The notes: generated by a model not told the origin, from the sequence alone. Positions 27,074 through 35,759 are shown, counted from the stretch's first letter. The stretch is DNA of 64,000 nucleotides from Hormoscilla sp. GUM202 (GCA_005518205.2 RFFC02000003.1:88118-152117), one strand, 5' to 3'. Numbers and translations: made by a program.

Positions 27074-27514
27074 ATGAATAGGTTGATTTACGAAAATTCA
27101 GTTTCCCATCGGGGACATCTGATCGTCCCCTTTGTGTTTGGCATGGCGGACGGTTACTCCATCTACTCCTATAAGCTAGTATCCGATCTGGGACATAAAG
27201 GTAAATTCCATAAATCGGAAAATCCCGCTGGCATCTATTCCGGTGGCATTGCTAGCTTGATTGAAATTGCTAAAGAACATCTCGATCGCCATACAGATGT
27301 CCTCAGTCAGGTAGATTATTTCAAATCTCGATATACCTATCGCCACAATCTAATTATCATCTACCAACAATGCGGAAAATATTTTTACGATCATTATCCC
27401 CCCGACAGCTTGAGAAATATTGCCGCCCCCAAGCTGTTCCCATCGGAACAAGCATGTATAAACTGGATCAAACAGGGACTCGATCGCCCCTCTGCAACTT
27501 CTACAATATCATAG
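27074..27514 (+). CDS. Conserved protein of unknown function (146 aa)
   Basis: I do not recognise the family. The protein is soluble, rich in Tyr, with HRGHLIVPFVFGMADGYSIY, SYKLVSDLGHKGKFHKSENP, IASLIEIAKEHLDRHTD and a C-terminal DYFKSRYTYRHNLIIIYQQC. It lies 9 nt before the PHP gene and probably shares its transcript. Confidence 0.6.
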   Translation: MNRLIYENSVSHRGHLIVPFVFGMADGYSIYSYKLVSDLGHKGKFHKSENPAGIYSGGIASLIEIAKEHLDRHTDVLSQVDYFKSRYTYRHNLIIIYQQCGKYFYDHYPPDSLRNIAAPKLFPSEQACINWIKQGLDRPSATSTIS

Positions 27515-27523
27515 GAAATCAGC

Positions 27524-28354
27524 ATGTTAGAACTGCACTGCCACAGCACCTACTCCGACGGTACCCTATCGCCCAGTGAACTGGTCGCCGCCGCAGCTAA
27601 TGCCGGAGTTCGGGCCCTCGCGGTTACGGACCACGATACCTTAAATGGTTGGGATGAAGCATTTGCCGCCGGGACTGCATACAATATCGAAATTATTCCC
27701 GGTCTGGAACTGAGTACCGTACATAATAACTGTGCCCTGCATATTTTAGGCTTTTATCCAGACCGGAAAAAACTGCGCGTCCTTTTGCAGGAACGCTTGC
27801 AAGCACGCCATCGCCGCGCTCAACAAATGATAGCAAAATTATCAACATTAGGCTATCCCATTACCTTACCAGAAATGGCTCCGGGTATGGCACCCGGACG
27901 ACCTCATCTGGCAGCGGCCCTGGTGCAAGCAGGTCACGTTCGGTCTATAGACGAAGCATTCGATCGCCTGTTGAGGGATAACGGTCCCGCTTACGTTCCT
28001 TACGAGAAATTTTCCATCTCTGAAGGCATCAACCTATTAATTCGATGTGGGGCCGTGCCAGTATGGGCTCATCCCTACTTATTTCGAGGGGGCAAAGTCG
28101 AAGCAGTGCTTTTGGAAATGCTAGCAGATGGTTTGATGGGCATAGAAGTTTATCACCCCAACCATACTCCCACTCAGATCGAACATTTAGAAAGTTTCTG
28201 TCTCCAGCATGGGTTACTAAAGACTGGCGGTAGTGACTATCACGGACCCAGTTCTGATGCCAAAGGTCACCGTCTAAATATGTGGCATTTGCCCTTATAT
28301 TTGCTCGACCCAATTAAATCTGCTGCTGCCATAATTGCCGAACAAAAATATTAA
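27524..28354 (+). CDS. PHP-domain phosphoesterase (TrpH/YciV, RNase AM-like)
   Basis: 276 aa, full length. Metal ligands: LHCHSTYSDGTLSPSELV (HxH...D), ALAVTDHDTLNGWDEA (TDHD), IIPGLELST (E), LHILGFYP (H), VPVWAHPYLF (H), IEVYHPNHTP (H), GGSDYHGP (D, H). Homologues act on nucleotides or RNA 5' ends using a tri-metal site. The 3' end overlaps the convergent gene at 28351 by 4 nt. Confidence 0.92.
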   Translation: MLELHCHSTYSDGTLSPSELVAAAANAGVRALAVTDHDTLNGWDEAFAAGTAYNIEIIPGLELSTVHNNCALHILGFYPDRKKLRVLLQERLQARHRRAQQMIAKLSTLGYPITLPEMAPGMAPGRPHLAAALVQAGHVRSIDEAFDRLLRDNGPAYVPYEKFSISEGINLLIRCGAVPVWAHPYLFRGGKVEAVLLEMLADGLMGIEVYHPNHTPTQIEHLESFCLQHGLLKTGGSDYHGPSSDAKGHRLNMWHLPLYLLDPIKSAAAIIAEQKY

Positions 28355-29526
28355 TTAAGCTTGTCAATGGCAGCATATTTATGTTGCAATAAATCTAAAT
28401 AAAATTCCGCTTGCTTACAGGTCATTTTTTCGCCGTGAGTAATCTTTTCCTTATCAAACAGCACCCGCCCAAACCGGAATATTCCTTCTTGTTCCGAATG
28501 CTTCACTTGCGGCAAACTATTCGGAACAGGCAAGAACTTTTTCCCGATCGGATAGGGGGTGTGGAAAGAAAACCTGACATCGGCAATGCGATCGGAAGCG
28601 ACGGATAAATAATACAGAGAGTAGTAATCTTTAATTTGACGCACTGGTTCCCGGAGTCGGTCGTAAAAGCGATCGGGTTCATCATATTCATCATCAAAAT
28701 CCAGATCGTCCCAAATAATTTTATGAGGGCGATCGGGGCGATAAAAACTTAACTGGGCATAAGGAGACCGCACCAAAACGCGCACAATTTCATGCTTCAG
28801 TTGATAATATTCCCGTGATTTAGCCCGATACTGGTCGGCATATTTCCTAGCGCGATGAGCCCGGATCTGATATTCCTTCGCCCACCGAGAAACCCAGACA
28901 CACCAATAAGCTAGCTTCAGCACTGGTGCAGCAGCAGCATCTCGAATTTCCCATTGTTCGCACAGTTCTTGCCAAGTTAAACCAAATTCTAAACGAGCCC
29001 GGTTATGTTTTACCTTAGTTTCCTTGGCCTTATATGCGCCGATTTTGCGAGAACGTTTCAGCAGCAATGCGTGAGTCTTGCGCCAAGCTGCAATCTCCTC
29101 TGGAGACAGCCGGGCGATCGCCCTAAAATCGAACAGAGAGAAAACCAAATCCTGCCCATGCTTCCTGACAGAATCAGAACCGACCACAGGCAGTTTGCCT
29201 TCCGACTCCCAACGCTTGCGTTCCGTTCGAGAACATTGCAAAATATACTCAACATCCGGAGGATGCAGGGCCAAAGCTTGGTTAAACCTCTGGAAAAAAC
29301 TATCCCATAGTTGAGGATGTTCTAGCAGGGTGGCAATCAACCAATCTTTGCTATCCTTACTAGAAACCTTAACCTGGGGAAAACGAGTAGCTGCATCCTG
29401 CAAGAACTCAATTATATCTGCTTTGACAACTTTGCTACCTATATACCAACTTGCGGCCCCCGGAAAATCTTCTTGCCCCGTTAGGTGCTGGGCAGCTTGG
29501 GCAACTACTTCCTTGATATCCTGCAT
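28351..29526 (-). CDS. Unrecognised 391-aa protein
   Basis: Soluble, basic and helix-rich; no motif I recognise. Notable parts: WYIGSKVVKADIIEFLQDAA, LQCSRTERKRWESEGKLPVV, LSPEEIAAWRKTHALLLKRS, a long Lys/Arg/Tyr-rich helix KYADQYRAKSREYYQLKHEI and an acidic patch DDLDFDDEYDEPDR. The CSRTERKRW wording and basic character suggest nucleic-acid binding, but this is only an impression. Its stop overlaps the convergent PHP gene by 4 nt. It stands alone on its strand. Confidence 0.65.
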   Translation of the reverse strand: MQDIKEVVAQAAQHLTGQEDFPGAASWYIGSKVVKADIIEFLQDAATRFPQVKVSSKDSKDWLIATLLEHPQLWDSFFQRFNQALALHPPDVEYILQCSRTERKRWESEGKLPVVGSDSVRKHGQDLVFSLFDFRAIARLSPEEIAAWRKTHALLLKRSRKIGAYKAKETKVKHNRARLEFGLTWQELCEQWEIRDAAAAPVLKLAYWCVWVSRWAKEYQIRAHRARKYADQYRAKSREYYQLKHEIVRVLVRSPYAQLSFYRPDRPHKIIWDDLDFDDEYDEPDRFYDRLREPVRQIKDYYSLYYLSVASDRIADVRFSFHTPYPIGKKFLPVPNSLPQVKHSEQEGIFRFGRVLFDKEKITHGEKMTCKQAEFYLDLLQHKYAAIDKLN

Positions 29527-29652
29527 TGGCTGTTTCTTTTCTTGTCAATCATCTGGCATCATTTTTGATTCACACTCAAAAATGAAATACCCATGCTAAT
29601 ATGTTAGCATAATCTAGATAGCAATTGTGGAATAACTCAACCCATTACCGCG

Positions 29653-30357
29653 ATGAACTCCAACTCCAACAGGATCGAAACCATCAGTTACTCTCAGGTA
29701 ATAGACCTCAGCCATATTATCGACCCCAACATTCCCCGATGGCCGGGGGATCCCCCCGTTGAATTTGAGTCAGTCGCTGAGTTAAACCAAGATGGTTACT
29801 ATCTGCGCCGCTTCTCCATGGGAGAACATAGCGGCACTCACATGAATGCACCCAAGAGTTTTTATCCCGATGGTCCCGGAATCGATCGCTATCCCGCCAA
29901 ATCCCTGGTTGTCCCAGCTGTGGCCATCGATATCTGCGATCGCGCTGCGGCTAATCCCGATTATGCCTTAACCAAAGATGACATTCTCAGTTGGGAAGCC
30001 AAGCACGATCGCATCCCCGTCGGCAGTATTGTCCTATTATACACGGGTTGGCAAAACAAGTGGGGGGATGCCGGAGCATTTTTGCCGCAATTTCCCGGAT
30101 TCGGGAGTGAAGCCACCTGCTTTATGCTAGCAGAAAGAGGCATTGCCGGAGTTGGAATTGACACCCACGGAGTAGACCCCGCAGTAGACAGCACGTTCTC
30201 TATTAATAAGCTGGTACTTCGAGAGCAGAAAATTGTCCTGGAAAATTTGACCAACCTCGATCGCCTGCCGACTACAGGTGCTACCTTAGTAATTGGCATT
30301 CTTCGTCTCCGGGGAGGTTCGGGAACGCCGGTATCAGTATTGGCCTTGATTCCATAA
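29653..30357 (+). CDS. Cyclase-family metal hydrolase (kynurenine formamidase-like)
   Basis: 234 aa. The defining HxGTHxxxP metal motif is GEHSGTHMNAPKSF; other conserved stretches are IIDPNIPRWPGDPPVEFESV, GSIVLLYTGWQNKWGD and GIAGVGIDTHGVDPAVDST. The family includes arylformamidase and cyclic-amide hydrolases; the substrate is unclear. In the metal motif the usual Asp (THxDxP) is Asn here (THMNAP), which is seen in many non-formamidase members. The gene's last 24 nt overlap a decayed gene on the other strand. Confidence 0.85.
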   Translation: MNSNSNRIETISYSQVIDLSHIIDPNIPRWPGDPPVEFESVAELNQDGYYLRRFSMGEHSGTHMNAPKSFYPDGPGIDRYPAKSLVVPAVAIDICDRAAANPDYALTKDDILSWEAKHDRIPVGSIVLLYTGWQNKWGDAGAFLPQFPGFGSEATCFMLAERGIAGVGIDTHGVDPAVDSTFSINKLVLREQKIVLENLTNLDRLPTTGATLVIGILRLRGGSGTPVSVLALIP

Positions 30358-30553
30358 TTCCCATTGTACAATATTCTGGATATAATCATCAGGCAAACCA
30401 CTTTCTTTGGCACCATTGACAACATGGTTGACATAGTCCTGACCCAAGGGTAAACCCTCTTCTATCCAGTCAGGTTGGGCAACATAAGTTTCTGCTGTTA
30501 TCTCATCCCCCACAACCGTGCTGACCTCGACCGTCAGGCGATCGTAATGGTAT
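30334..30553 (-). pseudogene. C-terminal fragment of a gamma-glutamylcyclotransferase-like (AIG2) gene
   Basis: The minus strand encodes YHYDRLTVEVSTVVGDEITA, ETYVAQPDWIEEGLPLGQDY and VNHVVNGAKESGLPDDYI before a stop at 30334. The order (E/T-A-x-T-Y-V, then ...E-G-L-x-P-x-x-x-Y-x-x-H) matches the C-terminal half of GGCT/AIG2 proteins. The N-terminal half with the catalytic Glu is missing. Confidence 0.55.
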
Positions 30554-30746
30554 GGATATTCTTTTAGACGAACCCACCGCCGCCTTCCTTAGCCGATTGG
30601 CCGATCGCATTGTCGTGCTAGATAATAGTCCCATTGTCGAAGTGGGCGATCGCGCTCAACTGATGGCCAATGATGGCCTCTATGCGCGGATGTTTCGCTT
30701 ACAGGCTTCTAGCTACAATCTCCAAGAGAGTATTGCTAATAGCTAA
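30552..30746 (+). pseudogene. Deleted ABC-transporter ATPase fragment
   Basis: The peptide begins MDILLDEPTAA (Walker B) and jumps directly to FLSRLADRIVVLDNSPIVEV, then QLMANDGLYARMFRLQASSY, the end of a peptide/lipid exporter-type ABC protein. The D-loop to H-loop interval is reduced to a few residues, and everything before Walker B is gone, so it is a gene remnant. Confidence 0.75.
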
Positions 30747-30755
30747 CAATTAACC

Positions 30756-31028
30756 ATGAACAGCCAAATCTATTGTTTCCGGGCTAGCTACAAACTGTCA
30801 ACCCAGTTTGACGAAGGCGCTGTACCTGAATGGCTATCCGTAGGAGTAAATTGGCAGGGATATAGGATCTCCACCGTTCCCTGGATAGCCGACGTGGCCA
30901 GGGCCCTGGGTATTATAGAAGTCGAAAATACTCCCCAAGGGTGGATCTCCTACTTGGAAAGCCTGGGACTAAAGGATGTCATCCAAGTTACTTGTGAAGA
31001 CCTGTTTGAGGATAAGCTTTATTGTTGA
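30756..31028 (+). CDS. Small protein of unknown function (90 aa)
   Basis: Not recognised. Reads MNSQIYCFRASYKLSTQFDE ... SVGVNWQGYRISTVPWIADV ... GWISYLESLGLKDVIQVTCE, a compact mixed alpha/beta composition with a plausible start 9 nt after the ABC remnant's stop. It could be a real small gene or a fragment. Confidence 0.45.
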   Translation: MNSQIYCFRASYKLSTQFDEGAVPEWLSVGVNWQGYRISTVPWIADVARALGIIEVENTPQGWISYLESLGLKDVIQVTCEDLFEDKLYC

Positions 31029-31135
31029 GCCACACCCGATTTGGTTTACTACAACACTCTACAGGGTGGATAGCTTGGAGACCAACTCCCTTTTCAACTG
31101 GCTATTGTAATACACATAGATTACAAAAATTGAAA

Positions 31136-31612
31136 CTAGCAATTAGCACTAACCGCTTCACAAGCTCCAATACTCACCCAACTGCTGGAACCATCGGCCC
31201 AATGTTCCTTTTTCCAGATGGGGGCGTTGTGCTTCAGGGTATCGATCGCGTACTGGCAAGCTGCAAAAGCTTCGGCCCGGTGGGGACAACCCACAGCTAC
31301 CAGGACGCTAATTTCCCCAAGCTGCAAGCGTCCAGTGCGATGGTGGATCGCCACCCGATTCACATCAGGCCATTGATGACGAATCTGGGCCGCAATGTTA
31401 CGAAATATCTGAATTGCCATTGGTTCGTAAGCCTGATACTCTAAGGCTACCACGGGCTTACCATCCGTCTGATTCCGTACCGTGCCACTCATCACTACTA
31501 CCGCCCCGTTGGCTAGATCGTCTGCCAAGGCGTAGACTTCTTCTAAGGACAAGGGGGCAAAAGTAATGGCAAAACTATCTTTTATTTGCGGTTGACTGGG
31601 GGCTATGAGCAC
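31136..31612 (-). CDS. moaE: Molybdopterin synthase catalytic subunit MoaE
   Basis: Transfers sulfur from MoaD-thiocarboxylate to precursor Z in molybdenum cofactor synthesis. 158 aa starting at GTG 31612. Signature parts: GAVVVMSGTVRNQTDGKPVV (the usual GAVVxFxGxVR), LEYQAYEPMAIQIFRNIAAQ, IHHRTGRLQLGEISVLVAVG, CPHRAEAFAACQYAIDTLKH and the catalytic-Lys motif PIWKKEHWADGSSSWV. Full length. moaD is not in the window. Confidence 0.95.
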   Translation of the reverse strand: MLIAPSQPQIKDSFAITFAPLSLEEVYALADDLANGAVVVMSGTVRNQTDGKPVVALEYQAYEPMAIQIFRNIAAQIRHQWPDVNRVAIHHRTGRLQLGEISVLVAVGCPHRAEAFAACQYAIDTLKHNAPIWKKEHWADGSSSWVSIGACEAVSANC

Positions 31613-31699
31613 AATTGTGACTCCTTCAATTCATCGCTGCCATTTTCCAATCATATCTCCAGCAGCTATAATTGGTAAAATGGGCGGTGCCTAGTGCTG

Positions 31700-31960
31700 C
31701 TGCGCGGAATTCAAAATTTCTTTCATGTAGCCGGGCCCCTCGTTCGGGCTACTCCGTATCCTACCAACGGGCGCAAGACCACACCCCGTTGAGGCTCTGC
31801 CTCCTGGCCTCGACGGCGGAGCTCATAGGAGTCCCAGAAATCACAAGCTTACAAGAGGCTCCGCCTCAGATTGCTTGTTCCCAGGGAGACCCTGGGAACG
31901 AGAGAAATCTCCCGTGGGATACCCCAGTCGCGGGATCCGGTGCATGACCACATCCATTTG
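31700..31960. repeat. Cluster of GAGGCTCTGCCTC / TTCCCAGGGAGACCCTGGGAA hairpins
   Basis: Same repeat family as the 418-bp tandem array: TGAGGCTCTGCCTC, AGAGGCTCCGCCTC and CCCAGGGAGACCCTGGG follow each other between moaE and the ferredoxin gene. No gene is seen here. Confidence 0.75.
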
Positions 31961-32022
31961 ACATCTATGTTTCAATTGGTTTAGGGGCGATCGCCCGATA
32001 AATCAAGTCCGCTGGAGATATT

Positions 32023-32379
32023 ATGGCAGCTTATCAAGTGCGTCTGGTGAATGATAAAATTGGTCTCGATTTTTCGCGCAGCGTTCGCGCGTTCGAGGTT
32101 CCCGAGAACGAGTATATCCTCGACATAGCAGAGGAGGCGGGGATCCGCTTACCCTCTGGATGCAAGCAAGGAGAATGTTCTGCTTGTGTGGCCCAGCTAG
32201 TGAGTGGGGAAGTGGATCAAAGGGAACAAAAATTTCTCCGTCCGTCGGAGATAGCAGCAGGATACATTGTTACCTGCGTAGCTTATCCTTTATCTGATTG
32301 TACCCTGCTGACTCACCAAGAACAAGTGCTTTATAAATCCTCTCTTTACTTTCAGCAGGATATTCTTCCCGGGAGTTAG
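32023..32379 (+). CDS. [2Fe-2S] plant-type ferredoxin
   Basis: 118-aa soluble electron carrier. Cluster ligands are in GCKQGECSACVAQL (C-x4-C-x2-C) and VTCVAYP (fourth Cys). The N-terminus AAYQVRLVNDKIGLDFSRSV and the C-terminal extension after the last Cys (about 30 residues) distinguish it from the main photosynthetic PetF and place it with the minor FdxC-like forms. Convergent 4-nt overlap with the next gene. Confidence 0.9.
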   Translation: MAAYQVRLVNDKIGLDFSRSVRAFEVPENEYILDIAEEAGIRLPSGCKQGECSACVAQLVSGEVDQREQKFLRPSEIAAGYIVTCVAYPLSDCTLLTHQEQVLYKSSLYFQQDILPGS

Positions 32380-33293
32380 TTTAACTCCGCGACAAATGGG
32401 GCTATCGCCCGCACAAATTCCGCCGTTGATTCATAAGGTAACACATTTCGACCGGGAATTTTCACCCCGCGACCATTTGGCAAGCATTGCAAATAAGCAG
32501 CTATACGTCGATCGGGTGTTTCCGTCTTACCTTCTGGACTAATACTTGATGCCATTTCTCCGACAACTACCAAAGTGGGTTGAGAAATAGCGGCGATCGC
32601 GCTTTCGTAGTCCTGTCGCCAAAACCCAGCGAGAAAGGAAAACACGGCATAGCGACTAGCAGGATTTTCTGCACCGGTTTCCAAGGTATCTAACCAGGAA
32701 CCATCGACTCCGGAGACATCAGCAAACAGTTGGCGTATAGAAAAAGATTCAAAGAATTGCCGACGGCGGGCGTAGCGATAGAAAGCATTACCAATAGGAG
32801 AATCAAAGAAGAGATTCCAGACCAGTCGTTGCTGCCAAGGGCTTGACTTTTTGGTCATTATCGGCCAAGCTGGAGGACCAGCAAACACCAGTCCTCGAAT
32901 CAAATTAGGTTGGCTTTGGGTTAAGGCGATCGCTACTGGTAAGAGGGCACCTTGGACGAGGACAATGGCGGGTTTTTGGATGACAGTCTGCAAAAAATGT
33001 TGCAACTGAGCTGCCCAATCGGTAGGATCGTAAGCTAGGCGGGGCATATCGCTTTCACCGCATCCGAGTAAGTCCGGATTGTAAATGGGATTGCGGTGAC
33101 CTTGATGATACCATTGGGAGCAGAATCGGCGCCAAAACTGCCCCGATAATCCCACCCCGATGGGATGAATCAACAGTAGGGGAATGCCGGTAGCAGCAGT
33201 GGGGGCAGTTGGGTAATGCACGGAGTAGGCACAGCGATAATTCTGCCAAGAGTAAAATTCAGTGATTGCAGGTTGCATAGTAGACTCAGCCAA
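32376..33293 (-). CDS. Alpha/beta hydrolase-fold protein lacking an obvious nucleophile
   Basis: 305 aa. The fold is clear from LLLIHPIGVGLSGQFWRRF (oxyanion segment), NPDLLGCGESDMP and PTLVVVGEMAS. At the nucleophile elbow the sequence is VLVQGALLPVAIAL, with Ala where Ser/Asp is expected, and the C-terminal His region reads GRNVLPYESTAEF with no His. It may be non-catalytic, which I believe is seen in some cyanobacterial members. No partner gene is evident. Confidence 0.8.
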   Translation of the reverse strand: MAESTMQPAITEFYSWQNYRCAYSVHYPTAPTAATGIPLLLIHPIGVGLSGQFWRRFCSQWYHQGHRNPIYNPDLLGCGESDMPRLAYDPTDWAAQLQHFLQTVIQKPAIVLVQGALLPVAIALTQSQPNLIRGLVFAGPPAWPIMTKKSSPWQQRLVWNLFFDSPIGNAFYRYARRRQFFESFSIRQLFADVSGVDGSWLDTLETGAENPASRYAVFSFLAGFWRQDYESAIAAISQPTLVVVGEMASSISPEGKTETPDRRIAAYLQCLPNGRGVKIPGRNVLPYESTAEFVRAIAPFVAELN

Positions 33294-33358
33294 TAGTGGA
33301 TATTTGACAATGATATTTTACAGCATTATCCTTCTCGATTTGCCTCATGACCCGCCTT

Positions 33359-33402
33359 CGCTATCTCGTGGGAGCGCTATTCGCACTACCCACGAGACAG
33401 CG
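33359..33402. repeat. Hairpin with conserved AGCGCTATTCGCAC loop
   Basis: Stem CGCTATCTCGTGGG (33359-33372) pairs, with one mismatch, with CCCACGAGACAGCG (33389-33402) around the loop AGCGCTATTCGCACTA. The same loop sits in a different stem at 38767-38808 and, reversed, at 47401-47451. Confidence 0.75.
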
Positions 33403-33564
33403 AGGGTTCAAACCTTGGGAGGCGATAACCTTGTTAAGGTTAGCTGTCAACTCTTCTATTGTCAGTGGTGGTGAGGGATAGACAGTGGTGTTAGTCGTTA
33501 ATCCGGCGATTAAGCCGTTAGCGAGGGCAATAACTTCTGGTTCAGTTCTTGGAAATTTAGCCAT
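33361..33564 (-). pseudogene. 3'-truncated cyanobacterial protein (MAKFPRTE... family)
   Basis: ATG at 33564 gives MAKFPRTEPEVIALANGLIA then GLTTNTTVYPSPPLTIEELT. These are the first 50 residues of a protein type found widely in cyanobacteria that I know only as hypothetical. After LNKVIASQ the frame enters the hairpin at 33359-33402 and ends, so the gene looks decapitated at its 3' end. Confidence 0.5.
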
Positions 33565-33659
33565 TACTCTTGACACAGAAGCGATCGGGATTATTTTGTA
33601 CCTCACGCTTAGTAGAATACGCTATAATAATTCCGTTAGATAGTAGCTGGGAAGCCAAG

Positions 33660-34106
33660 ATGACGGCAAATTTTCCAAATATCGACCTTTCGGGAGTGCA
33701 ACCGGACCTGCAAACCCTGAAATCTTTCGAGCAACTGCTCGATTACATTGAGTCTAGGATCGACCCCAGCCAGGAACCGGCAGCGATCGCGTCTTTATGC
33801 AAGCTCAAAAAGGAGATAATCAAACTCAAAAGTAAAAAAAAGCCGGGAGATAGGATGCTCCATGCTGGTGTCAGTGAACTACGAAAATCATTTTATGCTC
33901 ATAAGGATGCAATTAGAGAAAGAAAAAGTATTTCATATACCAACCTACAGTTACTGCATGATTACTGTCATCACAAGAAATCGGCTGCGGACGGTAGTCA
34001 TGAGGGTCGCACCCGGATTCGGGACATTGAAGCTGAGGAGCCGGATGAGGCGAAAGTCTCACGTCCGGTTTTGGAGACGAGTCGGTCCGGTGACGGACTG
34101 GCTTAG
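33660..34106 (+). CDS. Chimeric ORF: small unknown protein fused to a group II intron tail
   Basis: The ATG at 33660 starts MTANFPNIDLSGVQPDLQTL, SFEQLLDYIESRIDPSQEPA, a helical acidic/basic protein of about 95 residues that I do not recognise. At about 33938 the frame passes without interruption into [20 protein letters not shown] and the domain V/VI-encoded EEPDEAKVSRPVLETSRSGD end of an intron maturase. So the original stop of the small gene has been replaced by the intron remnant. Whether the fusion is made is unknown. Confidence 0.6.
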   Translation: MTANFPNIDLSGVQPDLQTLKSFEQLLDYIESRIDPSQEPAAIASLCKLKKEIIKLKSKKKPGDRMLHAGVSELRKSFYAHKDAIRERKSISYTNLQLLHDYCHHKKSAADGSHEGRTRIRDIEAEEPDEAKVSRPVLETSRSGDGLA

Positions 34107-34112
34107 TTTAAT
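33938..34112 (+). mobile_element. 5'-truncated group II intron remnant (3' end only)
   Basis: Aligns to the last about 175 nt of copy A: the end of the HNH domain, domain V (GAGCCGGAUG, GCGA tetraloop, CGUCCGGUU) and domain VI ending TTAGTTTAAT at 34112. The tetraloop GUGA to GCGA change keeps the GNRA form. The 5' nine-tenths are missing, as expected from incomplete reverse transcription or from deletion. Confidence 0.88.
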
Positions 34113-34147
34113 ATTGTAGTCCAACATAATCTAACATTGGGTGCGGT

Positions 34148-34330
34148 CAAAACCCGTTGGTAGGAGACCTCCCCGCCCGAACCCGTTCCCAGGCAGAGCC
34201 GTGGGAACGAGGGGTCCGGGCTACCAACGGGTTTTAACCCACTTCAGCCTCGAAACCTGGCTCCCGCCTGGTAACGCGCGTGGCCCACGGCGAGCCATGA
34301 GGCTAATCTCCAATGGTGCAAGAACTCAGT
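34148..34330. repeat. Long palindrome and GGGTTTTAACCC hairpins
   Basis: AAAACCCGTTGGTAG (from 34148) and CTACCAACGGGTTTT (to about 34236) are inverted arms around smaller GTTCCCAGGC / GTGGGAACG hairpins. They are followed by the GGCGAGCCATGAG-GGTGCAAGA block shared with 26860-27015. No gene seen in 34113-34490. Confidence 0.75.
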
Positions 34331-34490
34331 TAAAACCCTCTGCGGATTATTGCGACGTCATGTTACTATAACACCATCCTAGCTCAGGTTTACTCAAATA
34401 TTGGTATGATGTACTCAGCATACTAGAATGGAGAAACGGCTGGGAAAACCCAGCTCGAAGAACCGGTAGGAGAAAAACAAGAAAAAACCT

Positions 34491-35759
34491 ATGGAACCTG
34501 TACTGACTCAATTTGGCGTGAAGATGTCCCACCTCAGCGGGGTGCGGGCAATTATGAAAGATATCATTGAAACTTTACAAGCTGGTAAAGGGCAGGATTT
34601 TATTAATTTGAGTGCGGGCAATCCAGTTATATTACCAGAAGTAGAGCAGTTGTGGCGTGATTGTACGGCAGAACTGCTATCTAGTCGGGAATACGGCGAG
34701 GTGGTTTGTCGCTACGGCCTATCTCAAGGATATCAGCCTTTGATTGAGGCGATCAAGGATGATTTTAACCAGCGCTACGGGTGGGAACTGGGCGATCGCA
34801 ATATCTTGATTACGCCTGGGAGTCAATCAATCTATTTTTTTGCGGCGAATGTCTTTGGCGGCTATACTCCGGATGGCACTCTCAAGGAAATTGTGTTACC
34901 ATTGAGTCCAGATTACACGGGATACGGATCGATTAGCTTGACCCCAGATGTAGTATATGCCTATAAACCAAGGATAGAAATGACATCCCATCGGTTCAAG
35001 TATCGCCCAGACTTCAGTCAACTGCAAATTACCGAAAATACGGGTTGCGTTATCTTCTCTCGCCCCTGCAACCCCACGGGAAATGTTTTGACAGATGATG
35101 AGGTGAAAAAGATTGGCGCGATCGCCTCTAATGTGCCAGTCTTCATCGACTCGGCCTATGGCCCGCCCTATCCGGCCCTGAACTTCACGGGTATGACGCC
35201 AGTATTTGGAGATAATATCGTCCATTGTCTGAGTTTATCAAAGGCGGGACTGCCAGGAGAACGGATTGGTGTGGCGATCGGACCGTCCAAACTGCTGCGA
35301 GTGTTGGAGTCATTTCAGACAAATTTGTGCATTCATTCCTCCCGCTACGGACAGGCGATCGCGGCCTTAGCGATTAAGTCAGGTAAACTCGGGAAGATAT
35401 CAGATGAGGTAATACGTCCATTTTACCAGAAAAAGTTCGAGATTGTCGAATCGACATTGGATGAAGTAATGCCCAAAGAATTACCCTGGTTCCTGCATCG
35501 GGGGGAAGGGGCAATATTTGCCTGGTTGTGGTTGCAAGATTTACCAATGACTGATTGGGAATTTTACGAAAAGCTGAAGCAAGTAGGAGTGATAATAGTG
35601 CCAGGGAGTCCATTTTTCCCAGGTTTGCGGTCAGAATGGCAACACAAGCAAGAGTGCATGAGAATTAGCTTGACGGCGACGAATGACGAAATTGTCATGG
35701 GAATGTATCGCTTGGCAAAAGTTGTAGAAGAAGTGTATAATAATAAAGGTTTGGAGTAA
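34491..35759 (+). CDS. avtA: Valine-pyruvate transaminase (AvtA-like)
   Basis: PLP-dependent fold-type I aminotransferase, 422 aa, interconverting valine and pyruvate with 2-ketoisovalerate and alanine in related enzymes. Motifs: INLSAGNPVILPEVEQLWRD, YGLSQGYQPLIEAIKDDFNQ, ILITPGSQSIYFFAANVFGG, SRPCNPTGNVLTDDEVKKIG, PVFIDSAYGPPYPALNF and the PLP-lysine HCLSLSKAGLPGERIGVAIG. Length matches AvtA rather than the shorter AspC type. rimM follows 77 nt later. Confidence 0.88.
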   Translation: MEPVLTQFGVKMSHLSGVRAIMKDIIETLQAGKGQDFINLSAGNPVILPEVEQLWRDCTAELLSSREYGEVVCRYGLSQGYQPLIEAIKDDFNQRYGWELGDRNILITPGSQSIYFFAANVFGGYTPDGTLKEIVLPLSPDYTGYGSISLTPDVVYAYKPRIEMTSHRFKYRPDFSQLQITENTGCVIFSRPCNPTGNVLTDDEVKKIGAIASNVPVFIDSAYGPPYPALNFTGMTPVFGDNIVHCLSLSKAGLPGERIGVAIGPSKLLRVLESFQTNLCIHSSRYGQAIAALAIKSGKLGKISDEVIRPFYQKKFEIVESTLDEVMPKELPWFLHRGEGAIFAWLWLQDLPMTDWEFYEKLKQVGVIIVPGSPFFPGLRSEWQHKQECMRISLTATNDEIVMGMYRLAKVVEEVYNNKGLE

